Shown here: positions 36,499-46,221 of the stretch, piece by piece
Position numbering within the stretch: position 1 is the first letter of the stretch
How the letters are laid out: each line of letters starts with the position of its first letter
Origin: Clostridium cadaveris
Lineage (GTDB): Bacteria > Bacillota > Clostridia > Clostridiales > Clostridiaceae
Assembly (NCBI RefSeq): GCF_020911725.1
Contig: NZ_CP076620.1
Coordinates: forward strand, 3,051,001 to 3,115,000
DNA: 64,000 nucleotides
Direction of reading: 5' to 3'
Program-made: the position numbers and the translations under genes
Notes under the pieces: model-generated
What the model saw: only the letters and a program-made list of their open reading frames with translations
Databases searched by the model: none
What the model was told of the DNA's origin: nothing

Positions 36499-37140
36499 TT
36501 ATTTAATTTCAAGACCTAAAAGCCTAGTAAGTTCTAACCCTTGCATAGGAGTTACTATTGCCCCTCTTAACGCTGATATATCCACATTAATTCCATTTAT
36601 ATCACAAGTAGTAAAGTCTATTTTACTTAGAGATGTTCCATTAAAATAGCTGGCACTTAAGTCTGAATTAACAAATGTCAAAGCTTTATGCTTTACCTCT
36701 TGAAATACTGCCTCATTAAAATTGCTTTCAATGATATTTAAAGATTGAAGTTTAGAGAATGAAAAATTCATATATTTTCCTATGACATTTTCAAACAAAA
36801 CATCTTTTAAGCTACTTTCATCAAACTTAGCTCCTATGAGCTTACATCCTACAAATTCCACTCTTTTCATACTAGAATTTGAAAACATAACGTTTGACAA
36901 ATCACAGTTCTCAAATCTGCAGTCTATGATATCTATATTAGGAAATTCACATTCCTCAAATACAACATTTTTAAATATACAGGAGTCTATCTCAACTCCT
37001 TTTTCGCTTATTTCCGATGTTGTACAGTTTTTGATTAATTTATTTTGTATCTTATCTAAATAGTCATTTCTATATATTTTATCTACTTCTTCAAATTCAT
37101 CTATAAATTTAGGCTTTTGTACCTTACTTTTTGTAGACAT
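36499..37140 (-). CDS. Pentapeptide-repeat protein
   Basis: A 213-residue protein. About 55 residues of helical lead are followed by pentapeptide repeats (FKNVVFEECEF, CRFENCDLSNVMF, GAKFDESSLKDVLF, NSDLSASYFNGTSL), forming a right-handed quadrilateral beta helix. The C-terminus ends GAIVTPMQGLELTRLLGLEI, as in Firmicute members. Its length and end resemble Qnr/MfpA proteins that mimic DNA and bind gyrase, but no key Qnr loop residues can be checked here. The start at 37140 follows AGAAGGG. Function is open. Confidence 0.85.
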   Translation of the reverse strand: MSTKSKVQKPKFIDEFEEVDKIYRNDYLDKIQNKLIKNCTTSEISEKGVEIDSCIFKNVVFEECEFPNIDIIDCRFENCDLSNVMFSNSSMKRVEFVGCKLIGAKFDESSLKDVLFENVIGKYMNFSFSKLQSLNIIESNFNEAVFQEVKHKALTFVNSDLSASYFNGTSLSKIDFTTCDINGINVDISALRGAIVTPMQGLELTRLLGLEIK

Positions 37141-37219
37141 GTAAGACCCTTCTTTCCTCATTTACTTTAATATAGATTATAGCAAACTATAGATTTAATA
37201 AAAAGTTCCATTTATCTTT

Positions 37220-38854
37220 CTATTTTATCTTTACGCTGCATATAAGTCCCCCTCTTGTTGCTACAACTACCTTATTATTAAAGATTGCTGGTGAAGATTC
37301 TATGTTGGAACCAAGATTCACTTTATCTAATATCCTTCCAGTAATCCCATCCATTAAAAACATATTGCCAGCAGAATCGCATTGAATTATATATCCATTG
37401 CCTTCTTCATCATAAAAATCTACCGGTGACGACCACATATAATTGTCTAACTCTGTTTCCCAAAGAATTTCTCCAGAGGTTTTACTCATAGATATGACAG
37501 CCCCTCTATTAAATCCTTTATATCTAGCTAATGAAAATATAACTCTATCAGATAATTTGTTTTTTCCAATGATATTTGTAGCAAGAAGTCCTCCATTTAC
37601 AGGATCATTCCCTATAAGAGATTCACACTGCATTTTCTTTGACCATACTTCTTCTCCTTTAAGTCCATTTATCTTTTTAAGAGTAGATACCCCTTTCGCT
37701 CCTTGTATATCTACTTCTGTTCCAGTATATAAATAAGGAATATTATTTTCTACATCTATAGTTATGGATGCATCTGTATCATCCCCACTATCAAACATCC
37801 ATATTGGCTTCATTGTATTTAGATCTATACATTGTATATATCCATTGTTGTCTGCAAAATATAGAAGGTTACTATATATAGCTACGGAGTTCTCTATTCC
37901 TAGAAGTCCTTGAGATTCTGAAATTCTATACCTATACTTAGTAATTTTAGGTTCAATTGATATACTGCTCGCATCAGCATCATAATTTGTATTTAACTTC
38001 ATAATATATAAAATCCCATTTTCTCCACCTTCAATCAATGTATCTGTGGCAGCATGTATGAGCGGTGAAGAATCAAAAGCTGGCCATCCCCTATATGCAT
38101 TTCCATCCCATCCTCTTAGTTCATAAAGCTTTTTACCGTCAATTAAACTAAATATATTAAGTCCAACTACATCACGTTCATTTATTCCTTCACCAACATA
38201 CAATAAAGGTATTCCTCTTGGGTCTATAGTCAATGTTCCCTTTATAGGATTACCTACATATACCTTGTCCCTTGAAGGTTTTCCCGTTTCTAAATCTAAG
38301 AAATATATGTTTCCATCTAAAGAGGAATATATAACTTCTGTGAAATCCTTGTTTTCTTTGAATTCATCCTTTATATTCATAGATCTTCTAAGTGATTCTG
38401 GCCATTTAACTATAGAAGGCTGTCCAGTCCATCCAGCTCCCCCTCCCCAGGTACTTGATGAAGTAGTAAATTTCCATTGAGCCTCAAGCTTCTTTTCTTT
38501 AATCTCACATTTTCCATAGGAAGGTGATGTCCTATAATTATTTCCTCTAAAGGTCGTAACTCCTTCCAGCCTAGTATATGATTCATGAAATACTATATTC
38601 TTATCTAAATTTTCAGCACCTATCACATCAAAATTTATTCGCTCTACATTATTAATCTTCAAATTTACAAACCGCTCTATTAACTTTTCCCCATCATTAA
38701 TTTCTTTAGAAGGCTTTGTATTTGGAATATTTACAGCATAACATACTGCTTCTTTTTCACTTGAATCCTCATTCTTATGTTTACATCCAGTGCAGCATAC
38801 ACTAACAAATATAGTCGTTATAAGACTATATGCAATAATTTTTATGTTCCCCAT
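37220..38854 (-). CDS. PQQ-like beta-propeller lipoprotein
   Basis: A 544-residue secreted lipoprotein with lipobox VCCTGC and a beta propeller of PQQ-type WD-like blades (for example NIYFLDLETGKP, GYIQCIDLNTMKPIWMF, GNMFLMDGITGRI). The same architecture is seen in BamB-like and other extracellular proteins. An EVIYSSLDG motif marks blade edges. GGGGG sits seven bases before ATG 38854, better than the ATG at 38860. Monocistronic; ligand unknown. Confidence 0.85.
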   Translation of the reverse strand: MGNIKIIAYSLITTIFVSVCCTGCKHKNEDSSEKEAVCYAVNIPNTKPSKEINDGEKLIERFVNLKINNVERINFDVIGAENLDKNIVFHESYTRLEGVTTFRGNNYRTSPSYGKCEIKEKKLEAQWKFTTSSSTWGGGAGWTGQPSIVKWPESLRRSMNIKDEFKENKDFTEVIYSSLDGNIYFLDLETGKPSRDKVYVGNPIKGTLTIDPRGIPLLYVGEGINERDVVGLNIFSLIDGKKLYELRGWDGNAYRGWPAFDSSPLIHAATDTLIEGGENGILYIMKLNTNYDADASSISIEPKITKYRYRISESQGLLGIENSVAIYSNLLYFADNNGYIQCIDLNTMKPIWMFDSGDDTDASITIDVENNIPYLYTGTEVDIQGAKGVSTLKKINGLKGEEVWSKKMQCESLIGNDPVNGGLLATNIIGKNKLSDRVIFSLARYKGFNRGAVISMSKTSGEILWETELDNYMWSSPVDFYDEEGNGYIIQCDSAGNMFLMDGITGRILDKVNLGSNIESSPAIFNNKVVVATRGGLICSVKIK

Positions 38855-38976
38855 GTCCATTCCCCCAATAAATCACCTAAAATACCAATTGTACTTACAA
38901 TGATTGTTTCTATACACACTATATGTATATATGAGGGCCTATGGGTTTATGTAATTATTCAAACTTCTAATTACAA

Positions 38977-39008
38977 GAAAAAACACCTCATAATTCAATA
39001 TGAGGTGC
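38977..39008 (-). terminator. Terminator of the VTT-domain gene
   Basis: CACCTCATA (38984-38992) pairs with TATGAGGTG (38999-39007); on the minus strand a U-rich tail follows. It lies 14 bases after the stop at 39022. Confidence 0.75.
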
Positions 39009-39021
39009 AAATTCTAATTAT

Positions 39022-39573
39022 TTATTTTTTTCTTCTTATTGTAAACCATAATAGCAGCAGTGATATTAAAGTTATACCTAGCCTTATATAGTTTTCACTA
39101 ATATTTATAATATCATAACTCACTAATGCCTCTAGAGCTATAGATGGAATCTTTCCTAAAAATGTAGCTATAGTAAATCTTACTCCACCTACATTACTAA
39201 GAGAAGCAGCAAGAGTTACAAAGCCTGCTGGTATAAAAGGTATTAGTCTTCCTTCAAAAATAAGCATGCCTGACCTCTTACCATCACTATTTACTAGTTT
39301 ATCTAAAAGCTTATGCTTATCGCTTATGAATTCAGCTTTTTTCTTAAATCCTAGCCTATAAATTTTAAAGGTTATATATCCCCCTATTGTTTCTCCTAAA
39401 AGTGAAATTAAAAATCCATTTATAGGTCCAAAAAATAATATGTTTGCTCCTGTGACAAAAACTGAAGGAATAACTCCTGATAATGCTATACCTATGCTTA
39501 TAAGAAGAGATATTAAAACAGCAATATTATTATATTGATTAAAGAGCTCAACTACACTATCAATACTAAACAT
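39022..39573 (-). CDS. TVP38/TMEM64 family membrane protein (VTT domain)
   Basis: A 183-residue protein with four or five TM segments and the VTT core FEGRLIPFIPAGFVTLAASLSNV, followed by FLGKIPSIALEALVS. The DedA/TVP38 family is linked to lipid scrambling and membrane homeostasis. The amidohydrolase gene upstream ends only 21 bases before this start, so they may be cotranscribed. Confidence 0.88.
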   Translation of the reverse strand: MFSIDSVVELFNQYNNIAVLISLLISIGIALSGVIPSVFVTGANILFFGPINGFLISLLGETIGGYITFKIYRLGFKKKAEFISDKHKLLDKLVNSDGKRSGMLIFEGRLIPFIPAGFVTLAASLSNVGGVRFTIATFLGKIPSIALEALVSYDIINISENYIRLGITLISLLLLWFTIRRKK

Positions 39574-39594
39574 GTGTAAAAACTCCTTTCGTCT

Positions 39595-40359
39595 TTAGGT
39601 TTCTAGTTTGTACAACTTCTCTGCATTTATGTGAAATAACTTTTCTCTTTGCATATATGTTATATCTAATGATTCAACAAAATCCTTATGAGCTTTCATA
39701 CTACATCCACCATAGTCACTTCCGAAAATTACTCTGTCTTCTTTCTCTCTAACTATTTGTGATATTATGCCCTTTGAATTTTCTATCGTATCATCATAGT
39801 AAGCTACGGATGAAATATCATAATATATGTTATCTTTGTCCATTGTAAATATATAGCTTTCATAAATATTGGGGAATCCAATATGACAATAGACGATTTT
39901 CAGTTTAGGATATGTTAATGCCAATTTAGACATCAGATAAGGAGTTGCATAAACACTTCTATCAGTATGAATAGCTATTGGAACATCGTACTTTGTGCAT
40001 AAGTTATACACTTTTATAAGCCTCGAATCATTTATATAAAATCTTTCATGACCTGGATATATCTTTATTGCTACTATATCCTTATTCTTCAAATATTTCT
40101 CTAACTTCTCTAAATTATCTTCATATTTATAAAATACACTAATACCAGCTATGATATGTATATATTTCTTGTCCTTAAATAATCTTATACACTGGTCGTT
40201 AGTACCAATATCACTTGGTTCCACAGAATCAGCTATAACTACAGCCCCTAATATTCCATTCTTATTAAGTTCCTTAATAAGCCTTTGTTTTTTGTCTTCA
40301 AAACTATGAAGTTCTTCGTCTACTGGTAAATGTAAATGTGCATCTATAATCTTTCCCAA
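39595..40359 (-). CDS. Amidohydrolase-2 family protein
   Basis: A 254-residue TIM-barrel hydrolase: IIDAHLHLP (metal HxH), AIKIYPGHE, IAIHTDRS, IVYCHIGFP and VIFGSDYGG (catalytic Asp). These fit the COG2159 amidohydrolase/decarboxylase group. The substrate is unknown. It is followed by a VTT-domain gene in the same direction. A long perfect inverted repeat (40420-40463) separates it from gltX. Confidence 0.82.
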   Translation of the reverse strand: MGKIIDAHLHLPVDEELHSFEDKKQRLIKELNKNGILGAVVIADSVEPSDIGTNDQCIRLFKDKKYIHIIAGISVFYKYEDNLEKLEKYLKNKDIVAIKIYPGHERFYINDSRLIKVYNLCTKYDVPIAIHTDRSVYATPYLMSKLALTYPKLKIVYCHIGFPNIYESYIFTMDKDNIYYDISSVAYYDDTIENSKGIISQIVREKEDRVIFGSDYGGCSMKAHKDFVESLDITYMQREKLFHINAEKLYKLET

Positions 40360-40419
40360 TCTAATCGCTTCCTACTACAATAATATACATACTTAATTAT
40401 ATGCTATTCCATCTCATAT

Positions 40420-40463
40420 TAAGAGAATCACTCCAATATAAAACTATTGGAGTGATTCTCTTA
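40420..40463. terminator. 19-bp perfect inverted repeat between gltX and the amidohydrolase
   Basis: Arms TAAGAGAATCACTCCAATA (40420-40438) and its complement (40445-40463) surround a 6-base loop. The 3' arm ends 2 bases before the gltX stop codon. Its minus-strand tail is only weakly U-rich, so it may act as a strong hairpin terminator or 3' stabiliser. Confidence 0.6.
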
Positions 40464-40465
40464 TA

Positions 40466-42124
40466 TTATAAATCTAAAAACTTTTCAAATCTTTCTTTAA
40501 CATTCTCTTTTCCTAAAATCTTCATTATTGTATAAAGATCTGGAGTATTTCCTCTGTGAGTTACGGCCGCTCTAACTGCTGCTGCCACATCAGATACCAT
40601 ACCTTTGAACTCTTCTGGATTCTTCTTGTAAGCTTTTCTATCAGCTGCATATCCATGAGCTACTGCAAATTCCTTAAGTCCTGCGAACCAGTCAGTTTGC
40701 TCTCCTGATATATCGAATACTTCTTTATATTCTCTTATAAGATTTTTGCATTCTTCTAAGTCTATCTTAGATGGAAGCTCTAAATTTTCCTTTGGCTCAT
40801 CATAGAATAATTCATCAAAGAAGTAGAATATTTTTTCTCTTACTTCGTTCCACTTTCCAAAGTCCTTTCTTGGTTTTGGACCTTCTTTGTCTATATTGAA
40901 TAGAGCTCTTCCTCTATCTTCATACTTAGTTAGAAGATCATACATCTCTTTGTCGTAATCCTTTGCCCAAGTTGTATATAAGTCATAAACTTTATCTGCA
41001 GGCATCTTTGCTATTACATTTTTGCTTACATCATGAAGTTTTACTATATCAAATAATGCTCCACTGTTGCTCATCTTGTCAAGAGATACTGGGAAGTCAG
41101 TGTAAGGAGCCTCTGGATTTTCAGCTCTCCAATCTTCAAAGTTAGAGTTAATTATATTTAATAGGTACTCTAAAACTGAAACATTTGGATATCCTTCTTC
41201 TCTATAGTAAGTTACAGCACTTTCTGGGTCTTTTCTCTTGCTTAGCTTTCTTCTAGACTCTCCATCCATCTTCATCATAGTTGGTATATGACAATATTTT
41301 GGAAGAGGGAAGCCTAAAACTTCAAATAACTGAACATGAGTTGGAAGTGATGGAAGCCACTCCTCTCCTCTTGTTATATGAGTTGTTCCCATTAATGTAT
41401 CATCAACAGCATGAGCAAAATGATAAGTTGGAAGTCCATCAGATTTTATGATTACAACATCTTGTAGACTTTCTGGGAATGATACATCTCCCTTTACATA
41501 GTCATGTATTTCTTTTCTTCTATCTGGTGATCCTGGAGATTTTAATCTTATTACAAATTTTTCTCCACTATCAATTCTCTTTATAGCATCTTCTGGTGAT
41601 ATATCTCTACATCTAGCCCACTTTCCATAATATCCTGGAGTTTCTTTTATAGCAGTTTGCTCTGCTCTTATAGCGTCTATATCTTCTGATGAACAGAAAC
41701 ATGGATAAGCTAATCCCTTTTCTATCAATCCCTTTGCAAAAGTTTGATAGATTTCTCCTCTTTCACTTTGCTTATATGGACCGTAGTCACCCTTCTCTTC
41801 ATACTCTCCTGTCATACCTTCATCAAAATCTATATTGAAGTTGTGCATTGTTGCTATAGTATCTGCTATAGCTCCCTTAACTTCCCTCTTTTGGTCAGTG
41901 TCTTCTATTCTTAGTATAAAAACCCCGTCACTTTGCTTTGCAAGTCTCTCTGATACTAAAGCTGCAAATACTCCACCTATATGCTGGAATCCTGTTGGTG
42001 ATGGAGCAAATCTTGTAACTTTTGCACCCTCTTTTAAGTTTCTCTTCTTGTACTTATCTAAATAGTATTCTGATGTTTTTGTAATTTGTGGAAGCATTTT
42101 GTCTGCTAATGCTTTGTAATCCAT
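40466..42124 (-). CDS. gltX: Glutamyl-tRNA synthetase
   Basis: A 552-residue class I aaRS that charges tRNA-Glu. The HIGH-type motif is in [12 protein letters not shown] and the KMSKS-type motif in [10 protein letters not shown]. The central zinc-region cysteines [12 protein letters not shown] are present. The length is longer than E. coli GltX (471) but normal for this clostridial GltX type. A Glu-type T-box leader controls the gene. The start ATG has AAGGAGAG upstream. Confidence 0.95.
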   Translation of the reverse strand: MDYKALADKMLPQITKTSEYYLDKYKKRNLKEGAKVTRFAPSPTGFQHIGGVFAALVSERLAKQSDGVFILRIEDTDQKREVKGAIADTIATMHNFNIDFDEGMTGEYEEKGDYGPYKQSERGEIYQTFAKGLIEKGLAYPCFCSSEDIDAIRAEQTAIKETPGYYGKWARCRDISPEDAIKRIDSGEKFVIRLKSPGSPDRRKEIHDYVKGDVSFPESLQDVVIIKSDGLPTYHFAHAVDDTLMGTTHITRGEEWLPSLPTHVQLFEVLGFPLPKYCHIPTMMKMDGESRRKLSKRKDPESAVTYYREEGYPNVSVLEYLLNIINSNFEDWRAENPEAPYTDFPVSLDKMSNSGALFDIVKLHDVSKNVIAKMPADKVYDLYTTWAKDYDKEMYDLLTKYEDRGRALFNIDKEGPKPRKDFGKWNEVREKIFYFFDELFYDEPKENLELPSKIDLEECKNLIREYKEVFDISGEQTDWFAGLKEFAVAHGYAADRKAYKKNPEEFKGMVSDVAAAVRAAVTHRGNTPDLYTIMKILGKENVKERFEKFLDL

Positions 42125-42171
42125 AGTTTCATCTCTCCTTACTCTATATGATAATATTATTTCTAAAAATA

Positions 42172-42428
42172 AAAAAAGCCTATCATCCTATATTAGGACG
42201 AAAGACTGTTATCCGCGGTACCACCTAAATTAGCCTGCTTAAAATATAAGCAAAACTCTCTTTATCGCATATATGGGGTGCCTCCCATGACCTACTACGA
42301 AATCTTCTTTCAGCCATAGCTCCAAAGCTTCTTTCTATGAACTTTCTCACTGAACTCCCACCATCTATCAGCTCTCTTTGCAGAAAATATTCATATACTC
42401 TTCTTTTTCATAGCCTTTTATTATATTA
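42172..42428 (-). promoter_or_regulatory. T-box leader, Glu specifier, controlling gltX
   Basis: On the minus strand the T-box AGGTGGTACCGCGGAT is at 42226-42211, followed by a terminator (AGTCTTTCGTCCTA...TAGGATGATAGGCT, then U7). Stem I starts AAAGAGAGCTGATAGATGG; the candidate specifier is GAA (42331-42329) in AAAGAAGCTTTGGAGCT, reading tRNA-Glu. This matches gltX. Confidence 0.88.
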
Positions 42429-42434
42429 ATCACT

Positions 42435-42463
42435 ATTATACTGTTAAGTTCTAAAATTGTAAA
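42435..42463 (-). promoter_or_regulatory. Promoter of gltX
   Basis: TTTACA (42463-42458), a 17-bp spacer and TATAAT (42440-42435) on the minus strand; it sets the transcript start near 42428 at the T-box 5' end. Confidence 0.75.
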
Positions 42464-42480
42464 TATCCTTCTCAAAATTA

Positions 42481-43380
42481 TTAAAAACTTAAGTTTTTAA
42501 TTAATCCATCTTCTCCAAGGACTGTGTTCTCAAATACTTCTCTAGCATTCATTATATACTGCTCTGGCAACATCATTGCTGGACTAAAATGAGTTAGAAG
42601 CATTTCCTTTACCTTTCCCTCTTTAGCAATCTCAGCAGCCTCTCTAAATGTCATATGACAATTAGCTATTGCTTTCACCCTATCATCATCATTTCCATAA
42701 GTTCCTTCACACACAAATAAGTCGCTATTTTCTATAAAAGTAGGAATAGTTACTAATGGTCTACTGTCGGTAATAAAAGATAACCTTATGCCTTCCCTAT
42801 CTTCCCCTAGAACCATTGATGGCTTATAGATTTTTCCTTCATATTCCAAATCCGCCCCCTTTTGAAGTCTGCTCCACAAAATCTTTGGAACCTCATTCTT
42901 CTCAGCAGATTCTACAGAAAACTTTGCTCTTCTCTTAACATCAAACCTATAGCCTATACATGGTGCACTATGTTTAAGCTCTAAAGTTTCCAGCTTCATG
43001 TTGTCATATAAATTTATACTTTCCTTTGGTGCTTCTATTATTCTTACCTCATAAGGGAGATATGGGCATATAACTCGAAGTCCATCTATAACAGCCTTTA
43101 TCCCTTCTGGTCCGATTATGGTTAAAGGCTCTGTTCTCCCACTGTTTCCTATAGTACCTAAAAGTCCAGGTATACCTACAGTATGGTCACCATGGAAGTG
43201 ACTTATGCATATATAATCTATAGTTTTAAATCCCCAACCTATAGACCTTATTGCAACTTGAGTTCCTTCTCCACAATCTATGAGAACTTTTCTTCCTCTA
43301 AAATTTATAAGCATTGATGATAATCTTCTATAAGTCATAGGCATGCTTCCACCGCAGCCTAAAAGTGCTAAATCCATCAT
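42481..43380 (-). CDS. rnz: Ribonuclease Z
   Basis: A 299-residue metallo-beta-lactamase-fold endonuclease that trims tRNA 3' ends. The zinc motif HFHGDH is in ISHFHGDHTVGIPG; later ligands are HSAPCIGYRF and FITDSRP, and LLTHFSP is at the C-terminus. AAGGAG eight bases before ATG 43380 shows the longer frame is not used. Gene order with gltX downstream is not an obvious operon because gltX has its own promoter. Confidence 0.93.
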   Translation of the reverse strand: MMDLALLGCGGSMPMTYRRLSSMLINFRGRKVLIDCGEGTQVAIRSIGWGFKTIDYICISHFHGDHTVGIPGLLGTIGNSGRTEPLTIIGPEGIKAVIDGLRVICPYLPYEVRIIEAPKESINLYDNMKLETLELKHSAPCIGYRFDVKRRAKFSVESAEKNEVPKILWSRLQKGADLEYEGKIYKPSMVLGEDREGIRLSFITDSRPLVTIPTFIENSDLFVCEGTYGNDDDRVKAIANCHMTFREAAEIAKEGKVKEMLLTHFSPAMMLPEQYIMNAREVFENTVLGEDGLIKNLSF

Positions 43381-43535
43381 AGAAAACACTCCTTTTAATA
43401 CAGAATTCAACTTTATATTATTAATTATCTTTATATTATTGTCACATAGATGTTCTTTTAAAATCAAATAATACCACTTAAAACATGATATAATTTATTT
43501 AATAAGGGAACAAATAGGGATTTATAGGAGGCAAA

Positions 43536-43988
43536 ATGATTAACGTTAAATTTTACGATTCCATAAATGATGAAAAAATTAAATTTGCAGTAATTGTATC
43601 TCAATTTAATGGAAAATGGGTATTTTGCAAGCACAAAGAAAGAAGCACTTATGAAATACCTGGTGGACATAGAGAAGTAAATGAAAAAATAATCGATACA
43701 GCAAAGCGTGAACTTTTTGAGGAAACAGGTGCAGTTGAGTTTAATTTGTTTCCGGTTTCTATATATTCAGTTATAGGTAAAACAAGGGTTAATGAGACTG
43801 GCGAAGAATCATTTGGTATGCTCTATTATGCTGAAATTATTCGATTTGATGATATCCCAGCATCTGAAATAGAAAAAGTCGTCCTGTTTTCACAGATTCC
43901 TAACCAATTAACTTATCCCCTTATCCAGCCTAAACTCATAGAAAAAGTTATTAATTCTAACTTCCTAAAATTAAAATTTAAAAAATAG
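43536..43988 (+). CDS. NUDIX hydrolase
   Basis: A 150-residue pyrophosphohydrolase with a complete NUDIX box GGHREVNEKIIDTAKRELF then EETGA. The class resembles MutT/ADP-ribose type enzymes that clear nucleotides, but the substrate is not fixed. TAGGAGG precedes the ATG. Monocistronic. Confidence 0.9.
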   Translation: MINVKFYDSINDEKIKFAVIVSQFNGKWVFCKHKERSTYEIPGGHREVNEKIIDTAKRELFEETGAVEFNLFPVSIYSVIGKTRVNETGEESFGMLYYAEIIRFDDIPASEIEKVVLFSQIPNQLTYPLIQPKLIEKVINSNFLKLKFKK

Positions 43989-44039
43989 AATAAATAAAAA
44001 ATATTCTCCGATATATTCGAAGAATATTTTTTTAAGATT

Positions 44040-44381
44040 TTAATCAAGTTTAGTAAAATAAAGTCCTACCTCACTATCGCCTACTACAACTATAGTGTTT
44101 TTATTTGTTATTGTCCCTGCATTACATTTTCTATGACAGTTAACATTTTTATATACAATATCATAATTATCATCTAAAACAATTATTGCAGATTTCTTAT
44201 CTTTTTCTGTAAATTGATACATTAAATTATATGTATACTTATCATTTTGATTAAGCTGGTAAATTCCAGCTTTATATATTTGATTAGATGGTTGTATGAA
44301 CTCAGTAGCATATGCTGTAGATGTAAAAATTGAGAAAAACAACATTAATGAACATATAAATGTAAAAATTCTTTTTTTCAT
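44040..44381 (-). CDS. Small secreted protein (113 aa)
   Basis: A short protein with signal peptide MKKRIFTFICSLMLFFSIF and cleavage near AYA-TEF. Mature part about 88 residues with two neighbouring cysteines (CHRKC) that could form a disulfide. GAGGTGA precedes ATG 44381. No family recognised; next to other small envelope genes. Confidence 0.65.
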   Translation of the reverse strand: MKKRIFTFICSLMLFFSIFTSTAYATEFIQPSNQIYKAGIYQLNQNDKYTYNLMYQFTEKDKKSAIIVLDDNYDIVYKNVNCHRKCNAGTITNKNTIVVVGDSEVGLYFTKLD

Positions 44382-44501
44382 TAGTATCACCTCAATAATA
44401 TTATCTTCATAACTTCCACAATTTATTTATATAAAGTAACTTTTTTATATATAAGATTCATTCTATATTGATATAAAAACCATGTGCTTGTTCTCAAAAA
44501 A

Positions 44502-44530
44502 TTGGATAGTTAAATATTAGTAGTTATGAT
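44502..44530 (+). promoter_or_regulatory. Promoter of the small exported protein at 44590
   Basis: TTGGAT (44502-44507), 17 bp and TATGAT (44525-44530) form a good sigma-A match 60 bases before the start. Confidence 0.55.
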
Positions 44531-44589
44531 AAAATTTATTTAATAATAGAATATGAGTATATTCAATATTAAATTTGGAGGTAATATAT

Positions 44590-44919
44590 TTGATCACAAA
44601 AAAACACCATAAAGTATTAGTCTTCTGTATCCTCATTTTTATCTTTTCAATATTTGCTTATAATGTTGATTCTAGATTAGTTGCTAATGATGAACAGCCC
44701 ATTTTTGTAATTCCTGTTTCTATAGCAAAAGATGGTGGAACTACACAATACTATGGTATAGGTTATAAAGTGATCAGCTGGAATGTATTAAGTATCAAGG
44801 AAATCAACGGAAAAGAAGTTGATGGAAAAATGATAGGATATGAAATTAGCACCCTATTTAATCTCCAACATATCGATGATGGTCCTAAGAAAGAACTTAA
44901 CTTTGTGCCTAATAAATAG
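44590..44919 (+). CDS. Small exported or membrane-anchored protein (109 aa)
   Basis: Translation starts at TTG 44590 with GGAGG eight bases upstream. A hydrophobic N-terminal segment (about 7-24) is followed by a small soluble domain (PIFVIPVSIAKDGGTTQYYG, then WNVLSIKEINGKEVDGK). No family recognised. It lies in the same direction as the PotD-like gene, with a separate promoter for the latter. Confidence 0.6.
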   Translation: MITKKHHKVLVFCILIFIFSIFAYNVDSRLVANDEQPIFVIPVSIAKDGGTTQYYGIGYKVISWNVLSIKEINGKEVDGKMIGYEISTLFNLQHIDDGPKKELNFVPNK

Positions 44920-44929
44920 TAATGCCATA

Positions 44930-44959
44930 TTAGACACATATGTAAAACAATGCTATAAT
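44930..44959 (+). promoter_or_regulatory. Promoter of the PotD-like gene
   Basis: TTAGAC (44930-44935), 18 bp and TATAAT (44954-44959), 48 bases before the start of the lipoprotein gene. Confidence 0.5.
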
Positions 44960-45006
44960 TCAGAAGAATATTTATAACCCAAATAATACACGGAGGAAAA
45001 TACACT

Positions 45007-46056
45007 ATGAAATCATCATTTAAATTATTAAGTTTATCAATTTGTATGGTTCTAATGACAGTATTTTTTGTAGGCTGTACTAAAAAAACAGCTGAAGAAA
45101 TAAACTTCTTTAACTACGGAGAAAACATAGACAAAGAAACTGTGGAAGAATTTGAAAATAAGTATGGCATAAAAGTTAATATTGAAACTTTTGATGACAT
45201 GGAAACAATGTATCAAAAGCTCAGCAAGGGAGGTACTAAATATGATGTAGTTCTAGTATCTGATGCCTTAATGCCAAGAATGATAGATCAAAATTTACTT
45301 CAAAAATTAAATAAAGACAGTATCCCTAATATATCTCAAATGGAAGAAGATTATTTAAATCTATCAATAGACCCAGGCAACAAATATTCTGTACCTTATA
45401 TGTTCGGAACTGTTGGACTTATTTACAATAAAGATGTTGTAACAGAAAATGTTGATAGCTGGGATATATTGTGGAATGAAAAGTATAAAGATAAAATATT
45501 CATGTTTGATACCTACAGAGATACTCTTGGAGCAGCCTTAAAAAAATTAAACTATTCTCTAAATTCAACTAATCCTAAGGAACTTGAAGAGGCTAAACAG
45601 TTACTGATAAATCAAAGAAAGTTAGTTAATCCAATCTATGGAGTTGATAATGGAACTACAATGATTCCAGCTGGTGAAACTGATATAAACATGATTTGGT
45701 CTGGTGAAGGTTTAAATCTTCAAGATGAATACCCTAATTTAGTTTATATTGTACCTAAGGAAGGTGCTAACTTCTGGATTGACAGCCTATGTATACCTGC
45801 TAATGCTAAAAACGTATCTGCTGCTGAAAAATTTATAAATTTTGTAAGTGATAAAGAAAGCGCTCTTAGAATAGCTGATGAAATAGGCTATACAACTCCA
45901 AATAAAGAAGCGAGATTAGAGCAGCCTGAAGAAGTTAGAAATAATCCTAATGCTTATATGCCTAAAGAAATAATGGACAGATGTGAAATCTATACTGACT
46001 TGCCTAGTGAAAGCAAAAAATTATATGATTACATCTGGACTGAAATAAAACAATAA
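45007..46056 (+). CDS. Spermidine/putrescine-binding lipoprotein (PotD-like), orphan
   Basis: A 349-residue solute-binding lipoprotein (lipobox FFVGC) of the polyamine/Fe PotD family: NFFNYGENIDKETVEEFENK, YDVVLVSDALM and SVPYMFGTVGLIYNK. The polyamine-binding Asp/Glu/Trp residues are plausible (DINMIWSGEG, FWIDSLCIPA). No PotA, PotB or PotC gene is adjacent, which is unusual; the permease may be elsewhere or the protein may be a free receptor. GGAGG precedes the ATG. Confidence 0.9.
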   Translation: MKSSFKLLSLSICMVLMTVFFVGCTKKTAEEINFFNYGENIDKETVEEFENKYGIKVNIETFDDMETMYQKLSKGGTKYDVVLVSDALMPRMIDQNLLQKLNKDSIPNISQMEEDYLNLSIDPGNKYSVPYMFGTVGLIYNKDVVTENVDSWDILWNEKYKDKIFMFDTYRDTLGAALKKLNYSLNSTNPKELEEAKQLLINQRKLVNPIYGVDNGTTMIPAGETDINMIWSGEGLNLQDEYPNLVYIVPKEGANFWIDSLCIPANAKNVSAAEKFINFVSDKESALRIADEIGYTTPNKEARLEQPEEVRNNPNAYMPKEIMDRCEIYTDLPSESKKLYDYIWTEIKQ

Positions 46057-46062
46057 AGATAG

Positions 46063-46098
46063 AAGTAGTGAAATCTTATTAGGTTTCACTACTTTTTT
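46063..46098 (+). terminator. Terminator of the PotD-like gene
   Basis: AAGTAGTGAAA (46063-46073) pairs with TTTCACTACTT (46084-46094) and ends in a U-run, just after the stop at 46056. Confidence 0.85.
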
Positions 46099-46221
46099 AA
46101 TATTATCCTAAATACATCTTAAACTACTTTTTAAAAATCTATTATTTTACAAAATATGTTATAATAGTTTTAATATATAGCTTTCATGAAAAATCAATAT
46201 ATTTCTTGTGAGGTTTATGAA

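Noticed and set aside
44391-44501. Possible RNA gene between the small secreted proteins
   Set aside because: No stable hairpin with U-run or tRNA-like features; only a promoter for the next gene was found.
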